This document shows, piece after piece, positions 1 through 12,134 of a stretch of 64,000 nucleotides of DNA (positions within the stretch are counted from its first letter, which is position 1; each line of letters starts with the position of its first letter). Position numbers and translations under genes: made by a program. The DNA lies in assembly GCA_027625915.1 (NCBI GenBank), contig JANTQA010000030.1, positions 3,348,001 through 3,412,000 of the forward strand, in the 5' to 3' direction. The notes under the pieces were generated by a model. It was not told the DNA's origin. It worked only from the letters and a program-made list of their open reading frames with translations, and made no database searches. Source of the DNA: Anaeramoeba flamelloides. Taxonomy: Eukaryota > Metamonada > Anaeramoebidae.

Positions 1-530
1 TACTGACAAATTCAAAAAAAATCTAAAAAAAAAAATTTACTTCAATTAACAGTTTGAAAATTATATATCGTAGCTTTGAATAAAACATTTTATTGATTTA
101 ATTGTTAAGAAACTTTGTAAAATTAGTTGATCTACAAAAATATTCTGTAAAATGAAAATTTTTTTGAAAATAGAGTTCACTAATTTACAAAACAGAAATT
201 GAAAAAAATAATTTTTTTTTTACATTTTGTTGAATTTATCATTACTGAAAAAAACTGTTTAGCAAATTTCTTAGATTTTAAACATTAGTGAAAACAAAAA
301 GTAAAATTAAATTAAATAAGAAGCAAATTAACTTCAAAAAATAAACCTAAAAAAAAAAAAAATAGATAAAAAAATCCTTATATTTGGAGTTTGAAAAAAG
401 AACTACTTTTTTAGGATATAATTAATACCCAAGTGAATAAAAAATACTAATAAAAAAAAATAAAAATGTGATTTGTAAATTGATATCCAACCAATAAATA
501 TTAAAAATTTCCAATATTTTATTAATATAG
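1..530. other. AT-rich flank, probably 5' intron of the sorting nexin gene
   Basis: No coding signal was found on either strand. The stretch ends in a plausible splice acceptor (TTAATATAG, AG at 529-530), directly before the first codons of the sorting nexin reading frame, so at least its right part is probably intron. I could not find a convincing donor or start exon inside the window. Upstream exon(s) probably lie outside it. Confidence 0.4.
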
Positions 531-1800
531 TTGTGTAACTCAATATGAAGACACTGAATCAGAAGAAGACGAAAATATATCAATAAAAAATGAATACAAT
601 TCTGAAAATTTAATTAACAATACCAATACAAATACTACTAATAATGACAACATGGGTATAAAAATCAACAATCTTAATAATATCAATAAAATTAAGGATG
701 AAAAGAGGAAGAAAAATGTTAAAAAACAGGTAGATAATAATATAGAGACGAAAAAGAACCCCAAAACAAAAAATAAAAAGAAGAAAAATAATAATCCTAT
801 TTTTATTGGAGATGTCAAACTTACAATAAAAGAGAATTTAACTTGGTCTGCTAATGATAATTCAAAACCAATTGAAATTACCGTTCAAAAGGAACAAAAG
901 GAAACATCAAAATATCATATTCAAAAAAAAATAACATTGTTTAATATTCAATTAAAGGGGCAAACAATTGTACAATATTCATTAAAAGATTTTTATAAGT
1001 TGCAATTAGGCCTTAAAAGGATTTTTTTTTCAATACCAATACCATCATTACCAAAATTTCGATCGGGTGTGTTCACAAATAAATTAAATATCGAAAATCA
1101 AAAAAGAATTTTGGAAAATTTTGTAAATAAAATAATAAAACATCCAGTATTGGGGCGTTCCTATCTTATGCATTCATTTTTAAATTTGATTCAAAATATT
1201 GACAACATTGATAATAATAACGACCAATATGAAAATTTCAATAATTTTAACAGGAATAATATCTCTGGTAATAAATTCTCAAATAATATTTCTGAAGGTA
1301 AACATAAATTTCAATTTGAAAATTCAATACAATCAAAATTATTACCACTATCAAAATCCAAAAGAAAAACAATTTCTCAATTTCAAAAACACATCCCAAA
1401 AATGAAAAGATCGTTTTTAGACATAAAATTAAGAATCAGAGAATTTAAAGAGGGTAAAAGTAATTTAGTTTTGGATGAATCAGATGTTATAAAATCATTA
1501 TCAAGTTTATCAAAAATTGGAATTGAATGGAGAAAACATGAAATTCTTGATAAAAATTCAACACAAAACATTATCAACATGAAAAAAATCTTTTTAGAAA
1601 TAACAAATACACTTACAAAGGAAGTGATGTTAAATGAAATGGAAAATTATTCAACCAATTTTTTTTTATTAATGGAAGAATTAATTAATTGGATAGAATC
1701 TTTCGAAAAAATATTCCAAATTAGATCGAATTTTGTAAATACACTACAAGAAAATAAAAAAAATTTTAAAAAAAAATTAAATTCTGAATTACAATCATCC

Positions 1801-1890
<90 letters not shown>

Positions 1891-2199
1891 CGAATAAAAA
1901 AATTAAAATTACAATTAAAAAATGAAATTGATTTTCTTGATAGAATAGATATTTGCATTCTAGCAGAACTTGAATATTTCAAATATCATTTTAATGTTTC
2001 TTTGAAAAACATAATACATGAGTTTTTAAATTCAAAAATTCAATCTCATCAAAATGCAATACTTTTTTTTTCAAATACCTTAAAAAATATACAAAATGTT
2101 GATTTTCTACATGGCACCTCTTTAAAATTTAAAAATGACGATGACAATTTTTTGTCTCCACAGATTATTTCAAAAAAGAGAAGACGTAAAACAAATTAA
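531..2199 (+). CDS. PX-BAR sorting nexin (SNX1/2/5/Vps5-like), 5' incomplete
   Basis: Sorting nexins bind phosphoinositides through PX and curve endosomal membranes through BAR dimers, typically in retromer-linked recycling. The frame is open from a putative acceptor at 530. The first in-frame ATG is at 652, but acidic codons upstream (QYEDTESEEDENIS) read on in frame, so exon 1 is probably missing. Counting from the 652 Met, residues 1-45 are Lys/Asn-rich. A PX domain spans about 48-176, with the basic/Phe strand, the Pro-rich loop IPIPSLPKF, and the helix signature (RILENFVNKIIKHPVLGRSY). The C-terminal 290 residues are mostly long helices resembling the BAR domain of SNX-BAR proteins. They end in a segment like the family's last helix (EFLNSKIQSHQNAILFFSNT). 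A 30-residue Asn run interrupts the BAR region. PX is confident; BAR is by pattern. The stop is TAA. Confidence 0.8.
1801..1890 (+). repeat. (AAT)30 microsatellite encoding poly-Asn
   Basis: Thirty perfect AAT codons inside the BAR region of the sorting nexin. There are no synonymous AAC interruptions, so the run is a young DNA-level expansion rather than a selected Asn tract. It probably forms a flexible loop between BAR helices. Confidence 0.98.
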
Positions 2200-2229
2200 T
2201 ATCTAGATAAATTGCTATTATTATTGTTC

Positions 2230-2351
<122 letters not shown>

Positions 2352-3549
2352 GCTACGAATATTACTTTTACTATTGCTTTTACTATTACTATTACTGTCA
2401 ATATTACTATAATTATAAACTTATTTTGTTGTATATTACACTATTAATTTATCAAAAAAAAATAAATAAATAAAAATAATTGTTTTTTTTCTTCTTGAAT
2501 AAAAAAATATTTTTTATTTATTAGATAATTATTTTTAATAGATTTTATTTTCCACAATTTTGAATAATTAATTCCATTATTATTACAAAAATAACAATAA
2601 TTATAAATCTGTTATGATTAGTACATTTTAATGATAAAATCTTGATAAATTTATGTTTTCAAAAGAGAGAACAACTGAAAAATAATTACAAAGTCTTAAT
2701 ATGGTGATCACTGTTAGTGAATGTATAAAATCAAGTGTATTTATGACATAGCCATGTCTCTTTAAGGCGTTGTTATTTTACTAAAATGTAAAACTTAATA
2801 GTTCAATAAGAATATTATTAAATAAATGAAATGTGATTATCCAAGTTCATATTGCAAAGTCTCGCCAGTTAAAGAAATATATTTTTAAATAAAATAAGTA
2901 GATTTATTGAGTTATTTTTAAAAGTGAAGAAATAAAAATGATAAAATAAAATTAAAAGAAGAAAAAAAAGAGAAAGAGAAAAGAAAAGTTTTCAAATTCT
3001 AAATTCAACAAAAAAAAACAAGAAGAAAAGTTATTCAGAGAACCTTACAATTCATTGAAAAATACTTGATTTTTTTTAGTTTGTCGATTTTTCGAGTTTA
3101 AGTGTTTAAAAGTAGGATTTTTTTTGAATCACTCCAATTATTTCATCAATTTTTCAAAAATAAAATCCAAATGAATGGGAATTATACTCACCCGATCTCT
3201 TACAGATAAATTTTCTATGTGGACCTAATGTGAAACTCCACCTAAATTCTTCTTGATAAAATAAAAAAAAACATTAGGAAAATGTACTCAAATGTAAAAT
3301 AGATGTTTGGTTTTTTTTTTTTCGAAGGTAGGTTAAATTACATCCAAAGTTAAATATCTAAAAAGAAGAAAGAATAAATATAATTCTTATTACTATATTG
3401 ATTTTTTTAAAAAAAAAAACCTTTGAAAAACTTAAGTTAAGTAATCTTTTGAATAAAAAAAGATAATCAAAGAAGAAGAAAGAAAAAAGAAAAAGAAACC
3501 AAAATTACTAAATTAACTTTATAATTACAGATAATGTGGATAAATTATT

Positions 3550-3760
3550 CATAAAAAACTTGAAAAGTGAATCATCTCATTTAAACTTTTAGAATAAATA
3601 AAATTGATTTAATCAAAGATCACATTCTTTAAAGTGACACTGAATGATTGGTTATTTTGGAATCTTTTTTATTCATAACAATTTCCAACACCACAATAGA
3701 CCAATAAACTATTAAATACTTTTATTTATTATCTTGCGTTGTTCCAACTGGTCGATTTTT
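3550..3760 (-). mobile_element. degenerate internal fragment of the 1.2 kb ATCGCGAT-type element
   Basis: Read on the minus strand, this segment resembles the middle of the copies at 10921 and 26064. Shared landmarks, in order, are an ACACTTCAAAAG-like block, CACATTCTTTAAAG, a GGTTGGTTGTTTT-like block, and CAATTTCCAACACCAC. It is much more diverged than those two copies and neither end was found, so it is a relic. Confidence 0.4.
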
Positions 3761-5040
3761 CTATCAGGCAAACCAAAACAAAATATTATGAAATATGTTG
3801 TATTCTGATATTTTGTCAATTTATTTCTTTTTGTTCTTTTATTTTCAAGATTAAAATTTTTTTCCAAGATCTGTTTTTTGATTAAACAAAGAATTTTCCT
3901 TTTAAAAATACTTGTTGTATTAAACTTAAACCCATCAATAATATATCAAGATTATTTTTTTCTTGTGATAATTAACATTTATCAACTATTTTTAAGACAA
4001 TTATTAAGATTTTTCAGATAATTGAATTTTTATCCAAAATGGAGATATTATTAATTCTAGTAATTTTAGGTAATATCAAGATTTTATTATATTAATCAAC
4101 TTTTTTAAAACTTTGTTATGAATTGAAATATAGAGAGCCAAATTCTTAATAATAATAAAATTGAATATAAACTAAAATCTAGTTTTTTTAACACAGTTAA
4201 AAACATTTCAACCAATCACAACAAATCTAATTTCATTCAAATTTTTAAATAATTTTGATTTTTTAAAAAATATGAGAATCATTTTTTGATTTTTTTGTTT
4301 ATCTTGTTCAATCTATTTTTATTATTATTTTTTTTTTTTTTGGAATCGTTCATATTTGGTTAACATTGAGTTCTTTTAAGGGAAAAACTAAAATAAAACC
4401 CAGTCATTTGAATTTAACTCTTGATCTATCAATTATTGTTGATTACATATCAATAAATTTCTCAATATATTTTTTTGTTTTTACTAGTGGCAAAATAAAT
4501 AGAAAAAAACTTATTTTTATTAGTATTGATTATTATTTTCTTTTTTGTTTTGTTAAGTATTGAATTGATTAGTAATTTGTTAACATTTCAATTAGTGAAT
4601 GGTAATAATTTGGTATTTCTGATAGAAATTATTTAATAAGATTTTTTCATCAAACATTGAATTATGCTAATGAAGTTATTTGAATTCGAGTTTATATCGA
4701 GTACTAATTAATGAATCCTTGAAAATATATTATTAAATTGTATTTTATAAACACTAAACAATGAATTGAAAACACCAATGATTTATTTTAAAAAGTAAAT
4801 AATTCTAATCAGAAAAATTGTAATTTTATCTAAATAAAGAAAGAATTTTGTCAAATAAAATTCCTATCAAAATATAAACTCTGTTCCAAACAAGAGGGTA
4901 TACCTATCAAATCATCAATACCATTGAATTTGATGTTAATTTTAAATTACTTATTGCTGATTTTCATTTAATTATTTCATTTTTTGTTTTTTTATTTATG
5001 GATATTGAACAGTCGAAAAATGAAAAAACAAGATAAGAAG

Positions 5041-5280
5041 AAAGCAATTTGGAAATTATCTATCAGTATAAAAATGGAAAAAGTTTAAATTTGATTTCGA
5101 AAGAAGCTAGATGTAGGAATTAAGAAAGACCATAATTGGATTGATGCATTGAACAAGGAAAAAAGAAAAAAAACATTCCCAACAAAATAACGAGATGAAT
5201 TGAGGCTTTATCTTTAAAAAAAGACTTTAAATAACAAAAATTTGACGTGTAAAAGAGTTATCAATGAAATGTAAAGATCT
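5041..5280 (+). mobile_element. Tc1/mariner transposase N-terminal relic
   Basis: Two plus-strand frames carry pieces of the paired helix-turn-helix region of a Tc1/mariner transposase. One frame reads YKNGKSLNLISKEARCR, like the first HTH (the GKS..IA..L pattern). The next frame reads a basic linker, then FPTK, RDELRLYL and NNKNLTCKRVINEM, like the second HTH (the usual pattern is 'L...R.L...V..NP..T..EL...L'). In-frame stops and a frame change show it is dead, and the catalytic DDE/D domain was not found. Assignment is by eye from spacing and residue pattern. It fits the TA-flanked MITEs elsewhere in the window but need not be their source. Confidence 0.45.
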
Positions 5281-5857
5281 TTTTTCCAATTCACCTTGTT
5301 CATTGGTTTTTATTGATTTTATAATTTTTTTTCTTTAAAATTTACAAAACGAGATTCCTCATTTCAAATAAAAGGGCACATCAATTTTTAAAATATTTTA
5401 TTTTAATTTTTATTAACTTATTTTAATGAGTTTTAAATATTAATTTGAGTGTTTTTTTATGTTTTAAAGAGTTTCTTAGATCTTAGAATGATACTTCAAT
5501 TAATTTGATTCGATTATGAATTTTTCTTGAAAGTTTCTGTATCCTTTTATTTGAAAAAGAGTTTATTAAAAAAAAAAAAACAATTAAGTAAAAAAAAAAA
5601 TAATAACCAGATTTAAAAAAAGAATATTATGTGATCATTCTATTTATTACTTTATTTTGTTGAAAAAAATTTTCTTTTCATTTTTTATTTTTATTTGTTA
5701 AAATCATATTATGGATTCTAAATTGTTTTTATTATTCATCTTATTTGGAAAGATTCAAGTTTTTTCATTTCAAATAACAATAAAATCTGTTTTTTTATTA
5801 AACAACTTGATGGAAAAAAAAATTAATTAATCAAATAAGAGTTCAAATATAATTAAT

Positions 5858-8800
5858 TTATTTTTTCTTTTTTGTTGTTGATGTTTTGTTATTAATAAAT
5901 TCAATACAGTCACCATCTTTTACAATATATTTTTTACCTTCTCTTCTAAATTTGCCTGCTTTGCGTACTTTTTGTTCTGATCCTAACTCAAATATATCGT
6001 TATAATGGAAAACTTCTGCGGCAATAAATGTTTTTTCAATACTTGTGTGAATAACACCAGCAGCTTGTGGTGCATTTGATCCTTTCTATTCAGTTGAAAA
6101 TTAAAAACGAAATCAGATTTTGAATAATAACAAAAAAAAATAATCATTGAAAAAAAAAAAAAAATGAATTAATACAAGAAAAAAAAAATTAATCAGTTAA
6201 TGCAAGAAAAAAAAAAAAAAAAAAGAAAAACTTACACGACACTTCCAAGATTTAACTTCATCTTTACCAACAGTAAAATAGGTAATTAAATTAAGGCGAG
6301 TGAAACCGGTTGAAATAATTTTTGGAATTACAGTTTTGAATCCTTCCTTTTCCTTCTCTTCCTCGGTTGCGTAAAATAATTCGTCTTCATAAATAGGGCA
6401 AAATGGGATTATAGGTTCATTGGTTCTTTTTTTGACCCATTCCATAATTTTACGTAAATGTTTATTTCCTTTACGTTTGAAATCTTTGACAGAAATGTTG
6501 ACAAGGTAGACAACAGGTTTTGAAGAAAAAAGGGCCAATGTGTTAAGGAAAAAGATTTCTTTGTTACTCCATTTGCCTTGTCTAATTGGAAGATTTTTTT
6601 CTTCTAAATATTGTTTAAATACTTTCAACATTTGCTTTTAATGTTTTTTAATTAGAAAATTGTAATTAATAGAGAAAAAGAGAGAATAAGTCATTTAGAT
6701 TTTAATAAAATTATTATTAGATTATTAATTATTATTAAATTATTGATTATTATTAAATTATTGATTATTATTTAACCCTTAATTAATATATTAAAGGTGT
6801 GGTTTTTATTTTTTTTTTTTTTTCAAAAAGCATTTATTTAATAATATTTAATGAGTTTATACTTTATTAAAAACTGTTTTGTGATTGCTTAGATGTACTT
6901 TTTGTTTCAGTTGTTTTGTACATAAAAATTTTTATTAATAACATCTAACATTTTGTTCATGTGGATTGAATTTTTTTATTGTTTTTAAAAAAGTGTATAA
7001 TTTGTTAATTCATAATTTATATATAAATATCAACGTTAATCGAGAAGGGTATTTGTTTTCTTGTTTCTAGCCATGTGTATTGTGTTAGTTCGATAAAAGT
7101 ATTACTCTTTAAAATTTCAGTTTTTCATTCTACTGCGATCAATCAAATGGAGTTTATTAGATTTTGAATACAAATTTATGTTGTGTTTTTTCATCTCTAT
7201 TTCTTTACAAAAAATAAAGTTTAAAATAGTGCTATTTTCAAGTAGTGTATCTATTTTCTTCCTAAATTTTCCTAATAATAGAATTTTTGAAAATTCTTTC
7301 TGAAAATTGATATATTAATCCCGAAATGATTTTTTTTGTTTTTTATACCTTGATTTTACAATTAAAAAATGAAAATTTATTTCAAGGTAACAAATTATTA
7401 TATACGAATTATTAGTTGCAAAAAAAAAAAAAAAAACAAGATTTCGAAAGACCAAAAATGAAAATTTTTTATTTCAAATTCCCAACTATTTGGCTATTTT
7501 GTAGATCGAAAAAAGACCGAGATCTTTACTAAAGCTATTTAAAATGAACCTTTTTAGATTTAAATTGAGCTCTTTTTATGCTTATACTTTGAGATGTAAT
7601 TTAAATTTTAAAAAAAAGATGTAGAAATTGAAACATAATTATCAATTTTTGAATTGAAAAAGACTAGTAAAGAATTTTTTTAGGATATTGATCAGTCAAA
7701 ATTGTTTTTATGAATTAATTACTGTCATTTTCAAAAAGTAAACACTTAAGTGTTTAAAAAATTGAACAACCAAAAGAGAATAGTTTTGTGATAGATTATC
7801 AAAACTAATAGTTTTCATTTTGTCTAAAAATGACATTAAGTTGATTGAATTAATTAAGTGATCATCAAAATTGAAAGTATTTTGTTATTTTAAATTTAAT
7901 ATTAAACAAAATAATAATTGGAAAGTTCTTGAGATTTTTAACAACTTTTTCAAAATTATGAAAAAAAAAAAAAAATTGAAAAAAAAAAAGCAAGATGAAA
8001 TCAATGTTTTTTTTTTCTTTTGGTTGTTTGGAAAAAAAAAAAAAAAATTATAAATCAAGATTCCGGTTTGTTCTTTGCAATTTGTGTGTTTGAATTATAA
8101 AGTTAATTTCTGAAATTTCAGATTGTTATGTTTGTATTGTGAGATCAATGTGCGAATCATCAATTTTATTTCATTTGTAAACAAACAAAATTGGTTAAAT
8201 GAAGGTAATGAGATCAATTTTCATTTATCTTTTGGTTTCAAACTTTTTCAAAAAAAGATTTGTAAAAGGTCACAATTGAAATAAAATAAAAAGAAAAATA
8301 AAATAAAGAAATAAAAAAATAAAAAAAAAAAAAAAATCACAAGAAAAAGAAAGAATATTTACCAAATCTTCATTTTTTTTAAGATCTTTAACATTTCGTA
8401 ATTGTTTTTCAAGTGAGGCAATCTTTTTGATAATACCTTGGATATCTCTTTGGATAAGTTCGCTTTCAACGATTTCCATATCTCTAACAGGATCTACAGA
8501 GCCAAGTGGGTGATGAATAGTTCTTGAAGAAAAAGCACGAACAACGTGAAAAAAACCGTCAACGCTTTGAATAGCGGTGAGCATTGAATTATCAAAACCT
8601 GATGAATTTTCACCAAAGCTATCAAAATCTTGCACAAGAAGATAAGTAGGTGTGGTTTTTTTTGGTTGGTAAAGGTTTGTTAAGAAATCGTGACGAGGAT
8701 CTTGTAAAAGGCATCTTGCTTCAAATTGATTCTCTTTTTTTTTTTTCATATTCAGATCTTGTTTTTCTTCTTTTGCAACTTGTTTTCTACTCAAGACATC

Positions 8801-9082
8801 ATAAGTTAAACTTTTACCACATGAAGAAATCCCAACTAACCCCATTTTTAAATTTCCAGAAAATCTTCCTGAGAATGACGAAATAAAATATTCATGAATG
8901 TGTTTTTAATGTTGGTTATTAATTTTTTTTTTTTTTTTTATTTTGTTTTTCAACGAGCAGAAGAGATTTAATATAAAAAAAAAAAGAAAGAAAGGAAAAG
9001 AAAAGATGGAAAATTTACCAAGAATTTGTGGTCCTTCTTCTTCAGTATTTTGTTTTTGTTTTTGTTTTTTTCTTTTGGACAT
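5858..9082 (-). CDS. divergent OLA1/YchF-family (Obg-like ATPase) protein, four exons
   Basis: Exons on the minus strand: 9082-9019, 8868-8363, 6634-6236 and 6085-5858. They join in frame into 398 residues, close to the usual ~396 of OLA1. All introns are GT-AG (150, 1728 and 150 bp). The start context PQILGRF..NLKMGLVG matches the family's N-terminus (PPIIGRF..SLKIGIVG). The protein then tracks OLA1 throughout: VDGFFHVVRAF, GSVDPVRDMEIV, SSKPVVYLVNIS and SWKCRKGSNAPQAAGVIHT. It ends in the C-terminal TGS domain (KAGKFRREGKKYIVKDGDCI). OLA1/YchF are ATP-preferring GTPase-fold proteins linked to ribosomes and stress responses. The P-loop keeps GxxxxGKS (GISSCGKS, residues 34-41), but the Thr of GKST is Leu. 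The family's DIAGLVKGA switch region is replaced by an unrelated DFDSFGENSSG stretch, and the nucleotide-base motif NLSE reads NISV. It looks like a fast-evolving paralogue with altered or lost nucleotide hydrolysis. Confidence 0.9.
6635..8362 (-). other. large second intron of the OLA1-like gene (1728 bp)
   Basis: The intron runs from a GTAAAT donor to an AAAAG acceptor. It is more than ten times longer than the gene's other two introns. It contains A/T homopolymers and no recognisable gene or clear repeat. An open stretch at 7871-8053 is only A/T-rich noise. Confidence 0.75.
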
Positions 9083-9549
9083 ATGTGTGATTAAATTTAG
9101 GAGAGTTTATTATTTAAAAAAAAATGATAGAAAGGAAATTTTTACTTTCATGATTATTAAACTAATCATAAATTTCGACAATTTTAGATTATTTTTTTGG
9201 ATCTTTGAAAGAAACAAAATACTCTTGTAAATTATTAATTACGTCATTTTTTTTTTAAAATCAAAGAATTGTTGGATTTTTTTCTTTTATTTTGGAGCTT
9301 TAATTTTCAGAAAAAGGGAAAAATACAGGTTTAAATGGAAACCTATCTTTTTCTGATTTCTAATTTCAAATTTTTGGGTTTATAAATGATTCTTTTTTGA
9401 AGAGGATTATTTTTTTTTTTTACTTGAACAAATGGTTGTCAGGTTTTTTCAAAAATAGCAATGCGTTGAACATATTGGTAAGTTTTTGAAATTGGAAATT
9501 GAATAAAATTTCAATTTAAAATCGGAAAATACTATTAAGATATTTATTT

Positions 9550-10260
9550 ATTTAAGGGATTCACTTCATCAGAGATTTCTCTAAAGTTAAAGTATGTTGT
9601 AATCGGAAGCAAATGATATTAGTACTGTCTGGCTAACATGACACTCATAGATAGAATATAAATAATGTTGTATGATAAATTATTCGTTTTTTTAATTAAG
9701 GATCACTATTAAAAAATATCATTTTGGAAATTTTTTTTTTAATTACTTTTTCCAAACCTCAAAGATAGAAACCAAAATATTAAAATTTTGTTTTATAATT
9801 ATTCGGATTTAGAATCCCAAAAGTAGTTATTTTTTCAATTTTTTAATTTTAAAGAAAAACACAATAATTGTTAAAATAAAAAAATAGAAAGACTGATTAC
9901 TATTTTTTTATTTTCAATGAACTAGTTGTGTTTTCAATATCTTTCAAATTTGTGAAAATAATATGTAAAATTAATCTTTGTTTTACTTATTATATTCAAT
10001 TTTTTTATAAAATCAAATTTTTATCCCAAATCTTAATTTCAGTTAACTTTTCGCAAGATATTTTTCGTTTTAAACTCTTTTGATTAGTTGGATCATACTT
10101 GAAATTGGTTTTAAAAATAAGATTGTTTTTCTAAAAATGGTCGAACTGTTTATTAATAATCCTTTGTTTTTTTGTTAATACAATCTCCTCTTTTAAATAC
10201 TCTGATCAATACTCATTCTATTTTACAAATAGAATCACTGAGTGATATTAGAACCTTGGT
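9550..10260. repeat. dispersed repeat pair 1, copy A (partner 30085-30860)
   Basis: This matches 30085-30860 in the same orientation through many collinear blocks. Examples are TAAGGGAT.TTCA, a GTATATTGTAAT-like block, TAGAA.C.CAAAA.TA, CAAAAGTA.TATTTTTTCA and AAAGACTGATTA. The copies are clearly diverged with many small indels, and no terminal repeats were found. It could be an old element or a duplicated intergenic segment. Confidence 0.55.
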
Positions 10261-10370
10261 AAACTAATATGATTATCTTTAAATGTATAGAGACTCTAAT
10301 TTTAAAATTCCACAAAGTGGAAATCAATCCATTAAAATTGGATAGTTCAAGAGAAATCAAGTGTTATTAA

Positions 10371-10382
10371 CCCCCCCCCCCC
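10371..10382. repeat. C12 homopolymer
   Basis: Twelve consecutive C residues in DNA where G/C runs longer than four are otherwise rare. It lies about 540 bp left of the 1.2 kb element and outside any gene. No adjacent direct repeat was seen. Confidence 0.95.
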
Positions 10383-10920
10383 ATTAAAAGATCCACATTT
10401 CAGGGTTGTCTCAGATATAATATTTTATTTAACTACTCCACTCCCCAAATAACTGAAAAAGAGGCGAACTCTACTTGAAAGATTTTTTACACACAAACAA
10501 ACAGAAATATGCCTAAAAAATCACTCTGAAAGAAAAGCTGATCAAAATAAATTTAACTAATTAATTTTATTATTTTAATGCTAAATAATAATTTTATTGT
10601 AAACATCTCCTTAATCTTTTTTTAGAAAGAAACGAACTTTTATTCAAAACACTCGAAATAGAGACTTCGATTTTACTCTTATAAAGATATTTAGGAATAC
10701 ATATTACAAGAAAAAAATATTAAATTAAATATTAAATATAATTACACTTGGTGAAATATTTCTTGTTTATCCTTAAATCATATATCAATTCAATCTAACC
10801 ATTATTTTATTCTTGAGATGAATTTTGAATTTAAAAAAAAAAACATTATTATTTCCAACAAAAGTAAAAAAATTATTACAAAAAAATAAAAAAAGATTTA
10901 TAACTTCTTTTATCAAAAAA

Positions 10921-12134
10921 TAGAGGTTTTAAGGATAAGATGCTAAATTCACGATTAGGTTACAAAAATCGCGATAATTTCTATCAAATCGCGATATATC
11001 AGAAAATCGTGATATTCAATATTATCGCGATTCTATAAAATCGGGATAATTATTAAAACCCGTGATAAATGCCAAAATATGCGATTAAAAAGTAATTGTG
11101 ATATAATAGTTGATGGGTTTTTGGGCTAATTGAGAAATATTTTGAATAAAAAAATTTTTTTTGATCAAAAAATAGATTAGGTGAACAAAAAGTCATTCTT
11201 TGAAAAAACAACAAAAAAGATAGTTGATTCAATCAAGGATCAGAACAAAAATTTTTATTGTGTTTTCATTTTATTTAGTTGACAAACCTATCGATCCTTT
11301 AAGATCAATAACAATAAGAACTAAAGAGAAATAAATATTTTTTCAGTTAATCGTGGTGTTGGAAATTGCTTTGAATAATTAGCTTCTAAAACAACCAACC
11401 CTTTATCTGATCTTTAAAGAATGTGTTCTTGGATTACAACATTTTCAATATTCTCAGAAAACTAAAAGGAGTTGGATAACACTTCAAAAGATTTCACGAC
11501 ATCCTTGCCAGATGATCACCAATTATTAAGATTTTTTATAGATTTCTTTGTCTTCTTCTTCTTTTTCTTCTTTGAGCATCTTTCTATTGTACAAAAAACA
11601 CAATTAGAGCTTAGAGGTTTTTGTTTGACCGATCACCAATAAGAAGTCAAATTATTCTTTATTCTTTTTGGATATTTAAAATTGTGAAGGTAACAACTCC
11701 ATTGTAAGAAAAAACATCTATCTTATATTCAAGTGTATTGTTGAAATGGGTAATTATTAGTTTGATAATAAAAATTATTTGAGATTTTATATTTTGTTAA
11801 AAAAAAATGAAAAGAAAAAAATTTTGTGTTTCCACTACAAACCAAACTCATTCCCTTTATAAAAGTTTTCTGTCTTTCAAAACTTTCAAACACTTGAAGA
11901 CAGTTCAAAACCCTTACAAACACTTTCAAACATTTATTAAAGGGGAAAGTGTTGTAAAAGTCAAGAGATTTTTTGTATGTGAAATCAAAAAAATAATTTT
12001 TCATTTTTTAGCGATAATATGAATATCGTGATAATGTTGAATATCGCGATTTTATGATTTTTCGCTACAAAGTTGGACTAATCGCGATTTTATTGTTAAT
12101 ATCATGGTAATATATGTTATCATCAAAACCTCTA
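10921..12134. mobile_element. 1.2 kb non-autonomous DNA element with ATCGCGAT-type subterminal repeats, copy 1
   Basis: The ends are TAGAGGTTTTA at left and AAAACCTCTA at right, imperfect inverted repeats related to TAGAGGTTTTGATGATA. About 170 bp next to each end is packed with variants of ATCGCGATAATT in both orientations. The middle holds no long reading frame. The whole copy aligns with 26064-27541 in the same orientation. A TA lies at the outer edge of both ends, but I could not define a longer target duplication. The dense subterminal motif arrays recall transposase-binding sites of hAT-like or MULE-like elements; the class is not established. Confidence 0.75.

Larger units (their letters stand above)
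2413..5857. other. intergenic, AT-rich, with transposon relics
   Basis: No gene was recognised between the sorting nexin and the OLA1-like gene, which converge here. The stretch contains A/T homopolymers, a weak reverse-strand relic of the 1.2 kb ATCGCGAT element (about 3550-3760) and a fragment of Tc1/mariner transposase (about 5041-5280). The rest holds nothing I can identify. Confidence 0.6.

Noticed and set aside
1647-1982. Minus-strand frame with a poly-Leu run
   Set aside because: Shadow of the AAT30 tract inside the sorting nexin.
5041-5280. Possibility that TAA encodes Gln, which would open the transposase-like frame
   Set aside because: All intact host genes here end in TAA at the correct family C-terminus (Rab KKKCC, G-alpha, OLA1-like), so TAA is a stop and this is a relic.
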